From JBDSTZ01 sp039927975 (GTDB lineage Bacteria > Pseudomonadota > Gammaproteobacteria > Burkholderiales > Burkholderiaceae_D), in the NCBI GenBank assembly GCA_039927975.1, contig JBDSTZ010000050.1, positions 1-36,440 of the forward strand: 36,440 nt of DNA, read 5' to 3'. The notes beneath the pieces are model-generated. The model made no database searches. It had not been told where the DNA came from and worked only from the letters and a program-made list of their open reading frames with translations. Each line of letters starts with the position of its first letter. The stretch's first letter is position 1. The position numbers and the translations under genes were made by a program. Of this stretch, positions 8,554-16,716 are shown piece by piece.

Positions 8554-10713
8554 TTATTTCCTGCCTTGCGAGGCGGGGAAGTGCAGCGACTTGTAGTAGT
8601 CGAGCGAGTGGGCTGGCGGCGCCACGCCAGGCGGCAGCGGCAGTTTCGAGACCGACTGAAAATAGGCGATGCTGGCGTCGCGCCACCACAGCGCTTCCTG
8701 GTGCTGCTTGACCAGCAGCGCGGCCACGTCGGCGTGGCGGCGCGGGTCGATCACCCCGGCCAGCGAGGCCCAGCGCTTCTGCATGGCCGCCACCGTGGCC
8801 ACGCCATGGTCGTAGTGCGCGATCAGTTCAGTCCATAAATTGCGGCCGGACGGCATCGCGTAATCCCACGGCAGGTGATGAAACCACAGCAGCAGCTCGG
8901 GCGGCGTGGTCTTGACGTTCTCGTATTGCGCCGCCAGCGCCGGCGCGTACTGGCCCACTGCATCGCTGCCGGCCGCCGTGCGGTCGAAACCGATGCCCTT
9001 GGCGTCGGCGCGATGGTAGTACACCGGGTTCCATTCAGACCGCTTGAGGTCGGCCACCCACGGTGCGGGGCCGTAGTGGTGATCGGTGCCCATCAGGTGG
9101 TGCAGGCCGAGTGGCGTCATGTAGTCGACCACGGCTTCGCGCGAGCCCATCATCATGGCTGCAATCGTGTCGACCGCGCGCGGCTCGGTGGTCCAGGTCT
9201 GGGTAATCCATTCGCGTGCGATGGCGCCGGCCGAGGCGCGCGGGTCCCAGGCCATGCGGCCGAAGGCGTACCAGTTGGCCTGGTCGAAATGCGAACCGCT
9301 CCAGGTGCGCTCGTCGCCGATGTTGGCGACGCCGGCCATGCCGGTCGGGCGCGTGCCCTGCAAGCTGCCGTCGATGACGTCGGCCACCAGCGCGCCTTGG
9401 GGGCGCACCCGCGTGTCGGTGCGCAGCACTTCCTCGAACAAGCTGCCGAGATAGGCCAGGTGGGTCGAGAAGCCCAGGTATTCCTTGGTGATCTGGAACT
9501 CCATCATCAGCGGGGTGCGCGGCATGGCGCCGAACAGCGGATGGATCGGTTCGCGCGGCTGGAAGTCGATCGGGCCGTTCTTGACCTGCACCAGCACGTT
9601 GGCGGCGAACTGGCCGTCGAGCGGCTTGAACTGGTCGTAGGCCTGCCTGGCGCGGTCGGCCGGAACGTCGTCGGCGTAGACAAAGGCGCGCCACATGACC
9701 ACGCCGCCGTGCGGGGCGAGCGCCTCGGCCAGCATGTTGGCGCCGTCGGCGTGGCTGCGATGATAGTCCTGCGGTCCTGGCTGGCCTTCCGAGTTGGCCT
9801 TCACCAGGAAGCCGCCGAAGTCGGGAATCGCACGGTAGATCTCGTCGGCCTTGGCCTTCCACCAGGCGCGCACCGGCGCCGCCAATGGATCGGCAGTGGC
9901 GGTCTCGCCCAGTTCGAGCGGGGTTGAAAAACGTATCGACAGATAGACCTTGATGCCGTAAGGGCGCAGCGCGCCTGCCACGGCGGCGGTCTTGGCGATC
10001 CAGGGGGCGCTCAGCATCTCGGCCCTGGCGTTGACATTATTGAGGACGCTGCCGTTGATGCCGATCGAGGCGTTGGCGCGCGCGTAGTCGGTATAGCGGC
10101 TATCTTCGATCCGGGGCAGGGCCTGCCAGTTCCAGATCGATTGACCGGCGTAGCCGCGTTCGACCGAGCGGTCGGGATTGTCCCAGTGATCGAGCACGCG
10201 CAATTGCAGTGCCGGGGACGACGATTGCGCCAGCGTGTCGGGGCGCGCGCCGCCGCCGATCGCGCGCAGCCAGGCGAAGCTGCCATATAACAGGCCAATC
10301 TCGGACTGCGCCGCTATGAGGGTGACAGGCATGCCTTGCAGACGCACGTGGCGCAGCAGGTAGCCTTCCGCGCCGAGCGTCGACAGCGGCAGGCCGAGGG
10401 CGGCGATGGCCGGCAGCGAGCGCGGAGTGGCCAGCACCAACGCGCCCGCCTTCAAGGTGGCGCTGCGGGCGGGCGCGCGGCCCAGCATGCCTTTGATACC
10501 GCGTTCGAGTTCGGCGATGGCCGCCCTGGCGCGCGGGTCGTCAAGGCCAGGTGCGCTGATTGCGCTCACATTCTTTGCCAGCGCGGCTTGCGCGGCTGGG
10601 GCCAGGGGATGGTAACGCAGCCAAAGATCGTAACCGTCATCCGGACTCGCAAACGCGGCGCGCAGAGTAAAAGAGAGTAGCAGGAACAGGGCGGCCCGGG
10701 TCAAGTTCATCAT
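8554..10713 (-). CDS. aguA: GH67 alpha-glucuronidase, exported
   Basis: A 719-residue xylan alpha-1,2-glucuronidase, which removes 4-O-methylglucuronic acid or glucuronic acid from the non-reducing end of xylo-oligosaccharides. The catalytic residues of the family are recognisable: Glu309 (VKANSEGQPGP, general acid), Asp383 (GPIDFQPREP) and Glu405 (MMEFQITKEYLG) as the carboxylate pair acting on water. Family-typical stretches LRVLDHWDN and GYAGQSIW are present. A hydrophobic N-terminus ending near FAS (residue 23) predicts Sec export to the periplasm. GGAGA lies nine bases before the ATG. The gene is divergent from a XylR-like regulator. Length is normal for the family. Confidence 0.93.
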   Translation of the reverse strand: MMNLTRAALFLLLSFTLRAAFASPDDGYDLWLRYHPLAPAAQAALAKNVSAISAPGLDDPRARAAIAELERGIKGMLGRAPARSATLKAGALVLATPRSLPAIAALGLPLSTLGAEGYLLRHVRLQGMPVTLIAAQSEIGLLYGSFAWLRAIGGGARPDTLAQSSSPALQLRVLDHWDNPDRSVERGYAGQSIWNWQALPRIEDSRYTDYARANASIGINGSVLNNVNARAEMLSAPWIAKTAAVAGALRPYGIKVYLSIRFSTPLELGETATADPLAAPVRAWWKAKADEIYRAIPDFGGFLVKANSEGQPGPQDYHRSHADGANMLAEALAPHGGVVMWRAFVYADDVPADRARQAYDQFKPLDGQFAANVLVQVKNGPIDFQPREPIHPLFGAMPRTPLMMEFQITKEYLGFSTHLAYLGSLFEEVLRTDTRVRPQGALVADVIDGSLQGTRPTGMAGVANIGDERTWSGSHFDQANWYAFGRMAWDPRASAGAIAREWITQTWTTEPRAVDTIAAMMMGSREAVVDYMTPLGLHHLMGTDHHYGPAPWVADLKRSEWNPVYYHRADAKGIGFDRTAAGSDAVGQYAPALAAQYENVKTTPPELLLWFHHLPWDYAMPSGRNLWTELIAHYDHGVATVAAMQKRWASLAGVIDPRRHADVAALLVKQHQEALWWRDASIAYFQSVSKLPLPPGVAPPAHSLDYYKSLHFPASQGRK

Positions 10714-10913
10714 TAAATATTGTCTCCTCTTGCCAGTCGAATCGCTGGGGTATGAATGTTAGCGCGTCAATCCGTCAGTATCGGCAGAATGAGGTATGTA
10801 CGCAACGTTCATGTTCAGGACGAGCGTTGACAGCGCGACGGAGGCATTCTACACTTGAATGGTCGCGCTATCAAAAAAATGGTACGAAATGTTATGTTCA
10901 ACCGAGAGACGCC
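10714..10913. promoter_or_regulatory. Divergent GH67 / xylR promoter region
   Basis: This 200-bp region separates two divergent genes. TGTTAGCGC at 10757-10765 resembles half of a LacI-type AGCGCT operator. TTCATGTTC (10809-10817) and TTATGTTC (10892-10899) are similar short words that could be repeated regulator half-sites, but this is weak. No convincing -35/-10 pair was found. Confidence 0.35.
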
Positions 10914-12167
10914 ATGCCGAACCCGCCACCGCACCGCATCGCATTACTGCTCGACCCCGACCAGCTGGTTCACCGCGAGCTGATCGCCGGCATCTCCGCG
11001 CAGTTCGCCCAGACCCGCGCCTCGTGGGACTTGATGCTCGAGCACGACTTCCGTCTGCGCCTGCGCGGCATCGAGCACTGGCAGGGCGACGGAATCATCG
11101 GCGACGTTGACGACCCGGCGGTGGCGGCGGCGCTGGCGCGCTGCAAGGTGCCGGTGGTGGGCATCGGCGGCGCCAGGGCCGATGTGGCGGCGTATCCGGC
11201 GATGGGTTTCGTCGGCCCGGACAACGAGGTTGTAATCGCACTGGCATATCGCCACCTGATCGAGGCGGGGCTGCGCCAATTTGCCATGTTCAGCGAAGCG
11301 GCCTCGCCGCGCTGCCGTGCCGCACGCGAGCGCGAGCAGGCGTTTTGCGATCTGATGCGGCGCGAACGCGGCGTGCAGGCGATCTACCGGGGCACCGGCG
11401 CGCCGTTGTGGGACGAGTCGACGGCGCAGATAATCGCCTGGTTGCGCAGCCTGCCGAAACCGGTCGGCATCATCGCCGTGAACGCCGCGCGCGGGCGCCA
11501 ACTGATGCAGGCGTGCGAGCTGGCCGGCATCGCGGTGCCGGACGAAGTGGCGATCGTCGGCATTGGCTACGATCCGCTGCTGCGCAAGCTCGAACGGATT
11601 CCCCTCAGTACGGTGCGCCAGGACGTGCACGAAATGGGCCGCCACGCCGCGCGGCAGCTCGCGCGGATGATAGGCGGTTCGGGCGGTGCCGAACGTACGC
11701 TGGTGGCGCCGGTCGGACTCGACGCCCAGGCATCGAGCCTGCACCAGCCCAGCGGCAATCCGCTGGTGAGGCGCGCGCTGCACTTCATCAGGCTGCAAGC
11801 CTGCGACGGCATCAACACCGAGCAGGTCGCGGCCTACCTGGATGTGTCGCGCACTTCGCTCGAATCGTGGTTCCGGCGCGAGCTTGGCAACAGCGTGCAC
11901 GGGGTGATCATGCGCGCCAAGCTGGACGCGGCCATCGAGATGCTGTCGACCTCCGACGCCAGCGTGGCCGAGGTGGCCGAGTGCTGCGGCTTCACGTCAC
12001 TGCAGTACATTCATACCGTGTTCCGGCGCGAACTTGGATGCTCGCCGTGCGACTACCAGCGTGAGCCCCACGACAGCGAGCTCCCGCAGGTGCGCGCCTG
12101 GGACCGCGCCACCGGGTTGGCCCCTGTGCGGCGCCCGGCGCAGCGTCCCGTGTTGCGGCTGGTCTGA
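10914..12167 (+). CDS. xylR: XylR-like AraC-family regulator with LacI-type sensor domain
   Basis: A 417-residue regulator with the E. coli XylR layout: an N-terminal periplasmic-binding-like sensor domain (from IALLLDPDQLVHRELIAG to about residue 280) followed by an AraC/XylS DNA-binding domain with two helix-turn-helix motifs (about 290-390; VAAYLDVSRTSLESWFRRELG and VAECCGFTSLQYIHTVFRRELG). E. coli XylR is 392 residues and activates xylose genes on binding D-xylose. Here the divergent target is GH67, so the likely role is induction of xylan-side-chain genes by xylose. The start at 10914 puts the sensor domain directly after the initiator. No xylose isomerase or kinase gene is in the window. 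Confidence 0.85.
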   Translation: MPNPPPHRIALLLDPDQLVHRELIAGISAQFAQTRASWDLMLEHDFRLRLRGIEHWQGDGIIGDVDDPAVAAALARCKVPVVGIGGARADVAAYPAMGFVGPDNEVVIALAYRHLIEAGLRQFAMFSEAASPRCRAAREREQAFCDLMRRERGVQAIYRGTGAPLWDESTAQIIAWLRSLPKPVGIIAVNAARGRQLMQACELAGIAVPDEVAIVGIGYDPLLRKLERIPLSTVRQDVHEMGRHAARQLARMIGGSGGAERTLVAPVGLDAQASSLHQPSGNPLVRRALHFIRLQACDGINTEQVAAYLDVSRTSLESWFRRELGNSVHGVIMRAKLDAAIEMLSTSDASVAEVAECCGFTSLQYIHTVFRRELGCSPCDYQREPHDSELPQVRAWDRATGLAPVRRPAQRPVLRLV

Positions 12168-12178
12168 GCGTTGCCTGT

Positions 12179-13573
12179 TCAAGCCGGCCGCGCGCAGTAG
12201 CGCCGGGCCAGCAATGCGGCGGCCACCAGCATCGCGCTGGAGATCGCCATCGCCGCCTGGATGCCGGCGATGACGTGGGTCGCACTGCCGGCGGCGACCA
12301 GCGCGCCGAACACCGCGACGCCCATCGCGCCGCCCACCTGGCGCGCGGTGTTGAGCACCGCCGAGGCGACGCCGGCCTGGCGCCGCTCGACGCTGCCGAG
12401 GATCGAGGTGGTCATCGCCGGCACCGCCAGGCCCATGCCGGCCGGGATCAGCGCCAGGCCTGGCAGCATGGCGAGAAAACTCGCGGTTGCGGAGACACCG
12501 AACGCGCCGAGCAGCGCATAGCCGGCCGCGCCAATCAGGCCGCCGAGGATCATCGGCGTGCGCAGGCCTACGCGCGCGGACAGGGCGCCGCTGCCGATAT
12601 TGGAGATGATGAAGGTGCCGGTCAGCGGCAGGAAGGCGAGGCCGGCGTCGACCGGCGAATAGTGGCGCACCTTTTGCAGGTAGAAGCTGAGGATGAAGAT
12701 GACGCCGTAATAGGTGAAGTTGACCAGCACCCCGAACAGCACCGCCGCGCTGAAGCCGGCATTGCGGAACAGTTCGAGCGGCAGCATCGGGCCGGCGGCG
12801 CGGCGCTCGACCAGCACGAAGCCGATGCCGGCCGCCAGCGCGCAGCCCAGGCCGGCCAGCACAAAGGCGCTGCCCCAGCCTTGCGCCGGACCTTCGATCA
12901 CGCTGCCGATCAGCGCGCCCAGGGCGAGCACCGCCAGTACCTGCCCGGGCAGGTCGAAGCCGCGCGCGCCGGCATGGGCGTGATGGCGCGGCACCAGCGC
13001 CTGCGCCAGGACGAATCCGACCACGCAGATCGGCACATTGACCCAGAAGATGCTGCGCCAGCCGGCGCCGGCGAGCAGGAAGCCGCCAACCACCGGACCG
13101 GCGGCGATCGAGACGCCGCCGGCCGCCGTCCACCAGCCGACGGCGCTGGCCAGCTTGCGCTTGTCGTGGGCGCAGGCGGCATTGATGATCGACAGTGAAC
13201 TGGGCACCAGCAAGGCCGCGCCCACGCCTTGCACGGCGCGCGCCAGGTCGAGCGCGAGCACGCTGTTGGCCAGCGCGCAGGCCACCGACGAGACGGCGAA
13301 CAGGGCGAAGCCAGCGAGGAAAATCCGGCGCGGGCCGAAGCGGTCGCCCATCACACCGGCCGCCAGCAGAAAGACGGCAAAGCCGAGCGTGTAGGCGTCG
13401 ACCACCCATTGCAGCGGGCCGACCCCGGCGCGCAGTTCGGCGCCGATGTGGGGCAGGGCGACGTTAACGATGGTGACGTCGAGCTGCACCACCACGAAGG
13501 CGAAGCTGCAGGCCAGGATGATGGCCGGTAGCGCGGCGCCTGACGCGCCGTCGGCCGCCGCGCCGCCGCTCAT
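12179..13573 (-). CDS. DHA2 (EmrB/QacA-type) MFS drug efflux pump
   Basis: A 464-residue inner-membrane proton-driven exporter. LDVTIVNVALP at 31-41 is the DHA2 helix-1 motif, and the GVMGDRFGPRR loop is the MFS motif A; about fourteen hydrophobic segments follow. The start codon overlaps the stop of the tautomerase gene in an ATGA, so the two are translationally coupled. With SDR and tautomerase it forms a three-gene operon divergent from a LysR regulator. The substrate is unknown; an aromatic or quinone-like toxic compound is a reasonable guess from the neighbours. Confidence 0.85.
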   Translation of the reverse strand: MSGGAAADGASGAALPAIILACSFAFVVVQLDVTIVNVALPHIGAELRAGVGPLQWVVDAYTLGFAVFLLAAGVMGDRFGPRRIFLAGFALFAVSSVACALANSVLALDLARAVQGVGAALLVPSSLSIINAACAHDKRKLASAVGWWTAAGGVSIAAGPVVGGFLLAGAGWRSIFWVNVPICVVGFVLAQALVPRHHAHAGARGFDLPGQVLAVLALGALIGSVIEGPAQGWGSAFVLAGLGCALAAGIGFVLVERRAAGPMLPLELFRNAGFSAAVLFGVLVNFTYYGVIFILSFYLQKVRHYSPVDAGLAFLPLTGTFIISNIGSGALSARVGLRTPMILGGLIGAAGYALLGAFGVSATASFLAMLPGLALIPAGMGLAVPAMTTSILGSVERRQAGVASAVLNTARQVGGAMGVAVFGALVAAGSATHVIAGIQAAMAISSAMLVAAALLARRYCARPA

Positions 13574-13788
13574 CGCTGCCGCGCAGCCGCCTCGCGCTGG
13601 CGCAGGGTGGTCACGTTCCCGCGGTTGAGGCCCCAGTTGTCGGTCTCGACTTCATCGATGATGACGAAGGTGGAGGCCGGGTCTTTGTTCAGCACGCGGA
13701 CGAGCAAGTCGGTCGCGCCTTCGATCAGGGCCAGTTTCTGGGCTGCGGTGACGCCCTCGTTGGTGATGCGGATATTCACATATGGCAT
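13570..13788 (-). CDS. 4-oxalocrotonate tautomerase family protein
   Basis: A 72-residue small tautomerase. The N-terminus MPYVNIRIT places the catalytic Pro1 directly after the initiator Met, as the family requires, and the fold-typical helix (AAQKLALIEGATDLLVRVL) and FVIIDEV strand follow. Family members use Pro1 to isomerise keto-enol groups or add water to unsaturated acids. It lies between SDR (35-bp gap) and the efflux pump (4-bp overlap). The specific substrate is unknown. Confidence 0.85.
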   Translation of the reverse strand: MPYVNIRITNEGVTAAQKLALIEGATDLLVRVLNKDPASTFVIIDEVETDNWGLNRGNVTTLRQREAAARQR

Positions 13789-13823
13789 GGCGATGGTCCT
13801 TGTGGGCAGGTAGATAAAGCTGA

Positions 13824-14564
13824 TTACCAGGTACCGGCGCTGGCGCCGCCGTCGACGATCATCACGGTGCCGGTGGTGAAGCGCGAGTCGGTCAGGTGCA
13901 GTACCGCGTCGACCACGTCCTGGGCCGCGCCAATGGTGCCGCTCGGCGCCAGGGTCTTGAGGAAGGCCATGGTTTCAGGCGCGCCATCGTGCAGCGGTGT
14001 GTCGATGATACCGGGCGCCACGGCGTTGACGCGCACATTGGTGCCGGCCAGTTCGAGCGACAGCGCGCGCGTGGCGTTGTTGAGGCCTCGCTTGATCAGC
14101 ACCGGCAGCAGAGCCGGCACCTTGGCGTTCGGCTGGAAGGCGATGCTGGCGGTGATGGTGACGATATGGCCGGCGCCGTTGGCGGCCATGTGGGTGGCGG
14201 CCTGCTGCGACGGGTAGAAGAAGCCCTTGAGATTGGTGCCGACGATGGCGTCGACGTCGTCCTCGGTGTAGTCGGCGACTGGCTTGGCGAGGAAGATGCC
14301 GGCATTGTTGATCAGGATGTCGACCTTGCCGAAGGCTGTGATGGCCTTGTCGAACAGGGCGGCGGCGGTCGATTTTTTGGCGATGTCGCCGGCGACCGTC
14401 AGGAAGTTGGCGGGGTTGCCCAGCCTGGCGGCGGCTTCCTGCAGACGCGCTTGGGTGCGCGCGTTGCCGACCACGTTGTAGCCGCGCGCGAGGTAGGCTT
14501 CGGCGATGGCGAAACCGAGGCCGCTGGAGGCGCCGGTGACGATGACGGTCTTGTTTGCATTCAT
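13824..14564 (-). CDS. SDR-family oxidoreductase lacking the catalytic tyrosine
   Basis: A 246-residue short-chain dehydrogenase/reductase-fold protein. TGASSGLG (10-17) binds NAD(P)H, NNAG (86-89) stabilises the fold, and RVNAVAPGIIDTP plus a C-terminal VDGG are canonical. However, the YxxxK catalytic pair reads PVLIK (154-158), so Lys158 is kept and the tyrosine is replaced by proline. AGGAG before the ATG at 14564 fixes the start and removes about 36 upstream in-frame residues. It is the first gene of the operon with tautomerase and DHA2 pump and is divergent from LysR. Such non-classical SDRs may have another proton donor or a non-catalytic role. Confidence 0.85.
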   Translation of the reverse strand: MNANKTVIVTGASSGLGFAIAEAYLARGYNVVGNARTQARLQEAAARLGNPANFLTVAGDIAKKSTAAALFDKAITAFGKVDILINNAGIFLAKPVADYTEDDVDAIVGTNLKGFFYPSQQAATHMAANGAGHIVTITASIAFQPNAKVPALLPVLIKRGLNNATRALSLELAGTNVRVNAVAPGIIDTPLHDGAPETMAFLKTLAPSGTIGAAQDVVDAVLHLTDSRFTTGTVMIVDGGASAGTW

Positions 14565-14640
14565 GTGTGTGCTCCTGATGTGGTGGGATGTTGCGCCGCT
14601 TGTTTGATATCTCGGCGCCAACGAAATCACTATACTTATG

Positions 14641-14653
14641 TCGACCAGGTCGA
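14641..14653. promoter_or_regulatory. LysR-type box (T-N11-A palindrome)
   Basis: TCGACCAGGTCGA is a perfect 13-bp dyad starting with T and ending with A eleven bases apart, matching the general LysR recognition pattern. It sits midway between the SDR and LysR start codons. A possible minus-strand -10, TATAGT, lies at 14628-14633, next to the box on the SDR side. Confidence 0.6.
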
Positions 14654-14717
14654 TAAATGGCCAGTATGGCAAATCAATTGATACACTATGTAATTAATCA
14701 AGCGACTGAGGATTACC

Positions 14718-15665
14718 ATGCAGCGCCACTTCGACGATCTGCAGCTGGGCAGCATTGAACTGTTTTGCCTGGCCGCCGAGCAGGCCAGCTTCACTGGGGC
14801 GGCCAACGCGGCGGGCGTCACGCCGGCGGCCGTGAGCCGCTCGATCGCCCGGCTCGAAGAGCGACTGGGAGTGCGACTGTTCGTGCGCACCACGCGCCAG
14901 ATCCGCCTCACCGATGGCGGCCGCCGCTACTACGAGCAGTGCCGGCTGGCGCTGTCTCAGCTGGTCGACGCCGAGCGCGAGGCGAGCGGCGCGCAAACGG
15001 CGCCGGCCGGGCCCTTGCGCATCAGCGTGCCCACGCCGTACGCCCATCACCGTCTGCTGCCGCTGTTGCCGCAGTTCCGCCGCCTGTATCCGGAGGTGAC
15101 GCTCGATATCCACATCAGCAACCGCAATATCGACTTTGGCGAGGAGAGCTACGACGTGGCCATTCGCGGGCGCGACCCGGTCGATTCATCGCTCATCGCG
15201 CGCAAGCTGGAGGACGCCGAACTGGTGCTGGTGGCCGCGCCGTCCTACCTCAAACAGCGCGGCAGTCCGGCCTCGCTGGAGGATTTGCAAGGGCATGAAT
15301 GCATCCAGTTCGACCTGCCGCGCACGGGACGCAAGATCCCCTGGCCGTTCCTGGTCGAGGGCGAGCAAGTGGACGTCTACACCGATGGCGGCTTTACCTG
15401 CACCGAGGACGTGCTGGGGATTGCGACGCTGGCGCGCAGCGGCGCAGGGATCGTGCAGACGTACCGGTTTGTGGTGGAGGAGGATCTGCGTGCCGGGCGC
15501 CTGATCGAGCTGCTGCCGCAGTTCGGCGGCACCTCGCGGCCCTTCATTTTGCTATATCCGCATGCGCGCCATCTGTCGCTGCGGGTGCGCACCTTTGTCG
15601 ACTTCCTGACCGGGCAGCTGGTTCAACGCGGCAGGCCGGCGGGCGCCGCAAGTGGGCGCAAGTGA
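14718..15665 (+). CDS. LysR-family transcriptional regulator
   Basis: A 315-residue LysR-type regulator with an N-terminal winged helix-turn-helix (about 9-68; FTGAANAAGVTPAAVSRSIARLEE) and a substrate-binding domain of the CrgA/AaeR-like subgroup (about 95-300; ISVPTPYAHHRLLPLL, YDVAIRGRDPVDSSLIARKL). GAGGA precedes the ATG. It is divergent from the SDR-tautomerase-efflux operon and almost certainly controls it, with the palindrome at 14641-14653 as likely site. The inducer is unknown. Confidence 0.88.
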   Translation: MQRHFDDLQLGSIELFCLAAEQASFTGAANAAGVTPAAVSRSIARLEERLGVRLFVRTTRQIRLTDGGRRYYEQCRLALSQLVDAEREASGAQTAPAGPLRISVPTPYAHHRLLPLLPQFRRLYPEVTLDIHISNRNIDFGEESYDVAIRGRDPVDSSLIARKLEDAELVLVAAPSYLKQRGSPASLEDLQGHECIQFDLPRTGRKIPWPFLVEGEQVDVYTDGGFTCTEDVLGIATLARSGAGIVQTYRFVVEEDLRAGRLIELLPQFGGTSRPFILLYPHARHLSLRVRTFVDFLTGQLVQRGRPAGAASGRK

Positions 15666-15684
15666 GTCGGGTGGTGCCGAGTTG

Positions 15685-16473
15685 TCAGTCGGCCTTTTGC
15701 GCGCGGCGGCGCAGCGCGAACATCGCGCCCAGGCCGAGCACCAGCAGCGGCAGGCTGCCCGGTACCGGCACCGCGCGCACCAGGCCTTCGATCACGTCGT
15801 TCTGGCAGGTCTCGCCCCAGTGCATGGCGAAGGCGGTGAAGTTGAGCAGGTCGCTGGAGGCGACGTTGATGGTGAACTTGATCTCCTGGTTGGCAGTCAC
15901 GGTCCAGTTGCCGACCAGGCCAGTGTTGGCGACGCTGGAGGAAGAGGTCTTGACCGCCGTGGCCTGGCCGTCGCGGTAGTAGCACTCGGTGCCGAGGGCG
16001 CAGCTGATGAACGATTCGGAATTGAGAATGTTCGAGGCGTTGGTCGCGCCATTGAGCTTGTACAGCTTGAAGCTGCCGCCGGTGTTACTGAAGCGGTTGT
16101 CCAGGTTGAAGCCGTAGGACCACTTGGTGCCGTTGGCGGCGTTGTCGCCGGTGTGGTGGGCGTCGGCGCCGAACGGGTTCCAGCTCTGGGCGAGGAAGAC
16201 GTCGCCGTAACCAATGCCGCCGGGCGCTGCGCCCGGATCGGAACCGGCGTGGCCGGCGAAGTTGGTGGCGATCGTCACCGTCAGCACGCTGCCGACACGG
16301 GTGATGGTGGCGCCATTGATGTCATACGTGCTGGCGCCGATGACGTCGCCGTATCCATGGTTGTCCGCACCCCAATACGCGTTGACCCCGGTGTCGCTGA
16401 TGCCGCCGGCGTGCGCGGCTTGCCCTGCGAGCAAGGTCAAGACGGCCAGCGCCATGCCTAAAAGTTTATTCAT
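15685..16473 (-). CDS. PEP-CTERM-type surface protein (exosortase substrate)
   Basis: A 262-residue secreted protein. The N-terminus is a Sec signal peptide (cleavage near AHA-GG, residues 21-23). The C-terminus is the three-part sorting signal: VPVPGS, a hydrophobic helix (LPLLVLGLGAMFAL) and a basic end (RRRAQK). The motif lacks the glutamate of the usual Pro-Glu-Pro, so it is a variant. The middle is Gly/Asn-rich beta-type sequence with Cys pair CALGTEC and no recognised enzyme domain. An exosortase would cut it and anchor it at the outer surface or into the polysaccharide matrix. It is divergent from prsT. No exosortase gene is in the window. Confidence 0.85.
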   Translation of the reverse strand: MNKLLGMALAVLTLLAGQAAHAGGISDTGVNAYWGADNHGYGDVIGASTYDINGATITRVGSVLTVTIATNFAGHAGSDPGAAPGGIGYGDVFLAQSWNPFGADAHHTGDNAANGTKWSYGFNLDNRFSNTGGSFKLYKLNGATNASNILNSESFISCALGTECYYRDGQATAVKTSSSSVANTGLVGNWTVTANQEIKFTINVASSDLLNFTAFAMHWGETCQNDVIEGLVRAVPVPGSLPLLVLGLGAMFALRRRAQKAD

Positions 16474-16716
16474 GTTGGAACATCCCTGGATTATTGTTAG
16501 GTTTTATATGTTTGTAGCTTTATAGCATTAATCATGCCCGAAATAAACATTCGTTTCAAATCAATCGTTTAGCTGTGGTAAATACCGCAACATGTGCCTG
16601 TGTGTAAGAAATGCCGACAACCGGCTTCAACGTGGATCGAAATTGTTGCGAAGCAACGTCTTACATGCCACCATGTTTGGCAAAGTCGCATCCCCGCATT
16701 CATCCAGAGGACGTTC
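16474..16716. other. Divergent PEP-CTERM / prsT intergenic region
   Basis: AT-rich near the PEP-CTERM gene. A small inverted repeat GTTGC-GAA-GCAAC lies at about 16643-16655. PEP-CTERM genes are often sigma-54 dependent, but no GG-N10-GC pair with correct spacing was found. Confidence 0.35.

Noticed and set aside
8539..8574. Inverted repeat GCCTCGC/GCGAGGC between LacI and GH67 as a two-way terminator
   Set aside because: The loop is over 20 bases, no T-run follows, and one arm lies inside the GH67 coding end.
16594..16716. Longer PrsT starting at 16594
   Set aside because: The extra residues precede a complete lipoprotein signal; AGAGGA before 16717 fits better.
16474..16716. Sigma-54 promoter for the PEP-CTERM gene or prsT
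   Set aside because: Candidate GG and GC pairs (for example AGGCACATGTTGC on the minus strand) have spacing two bases too short.
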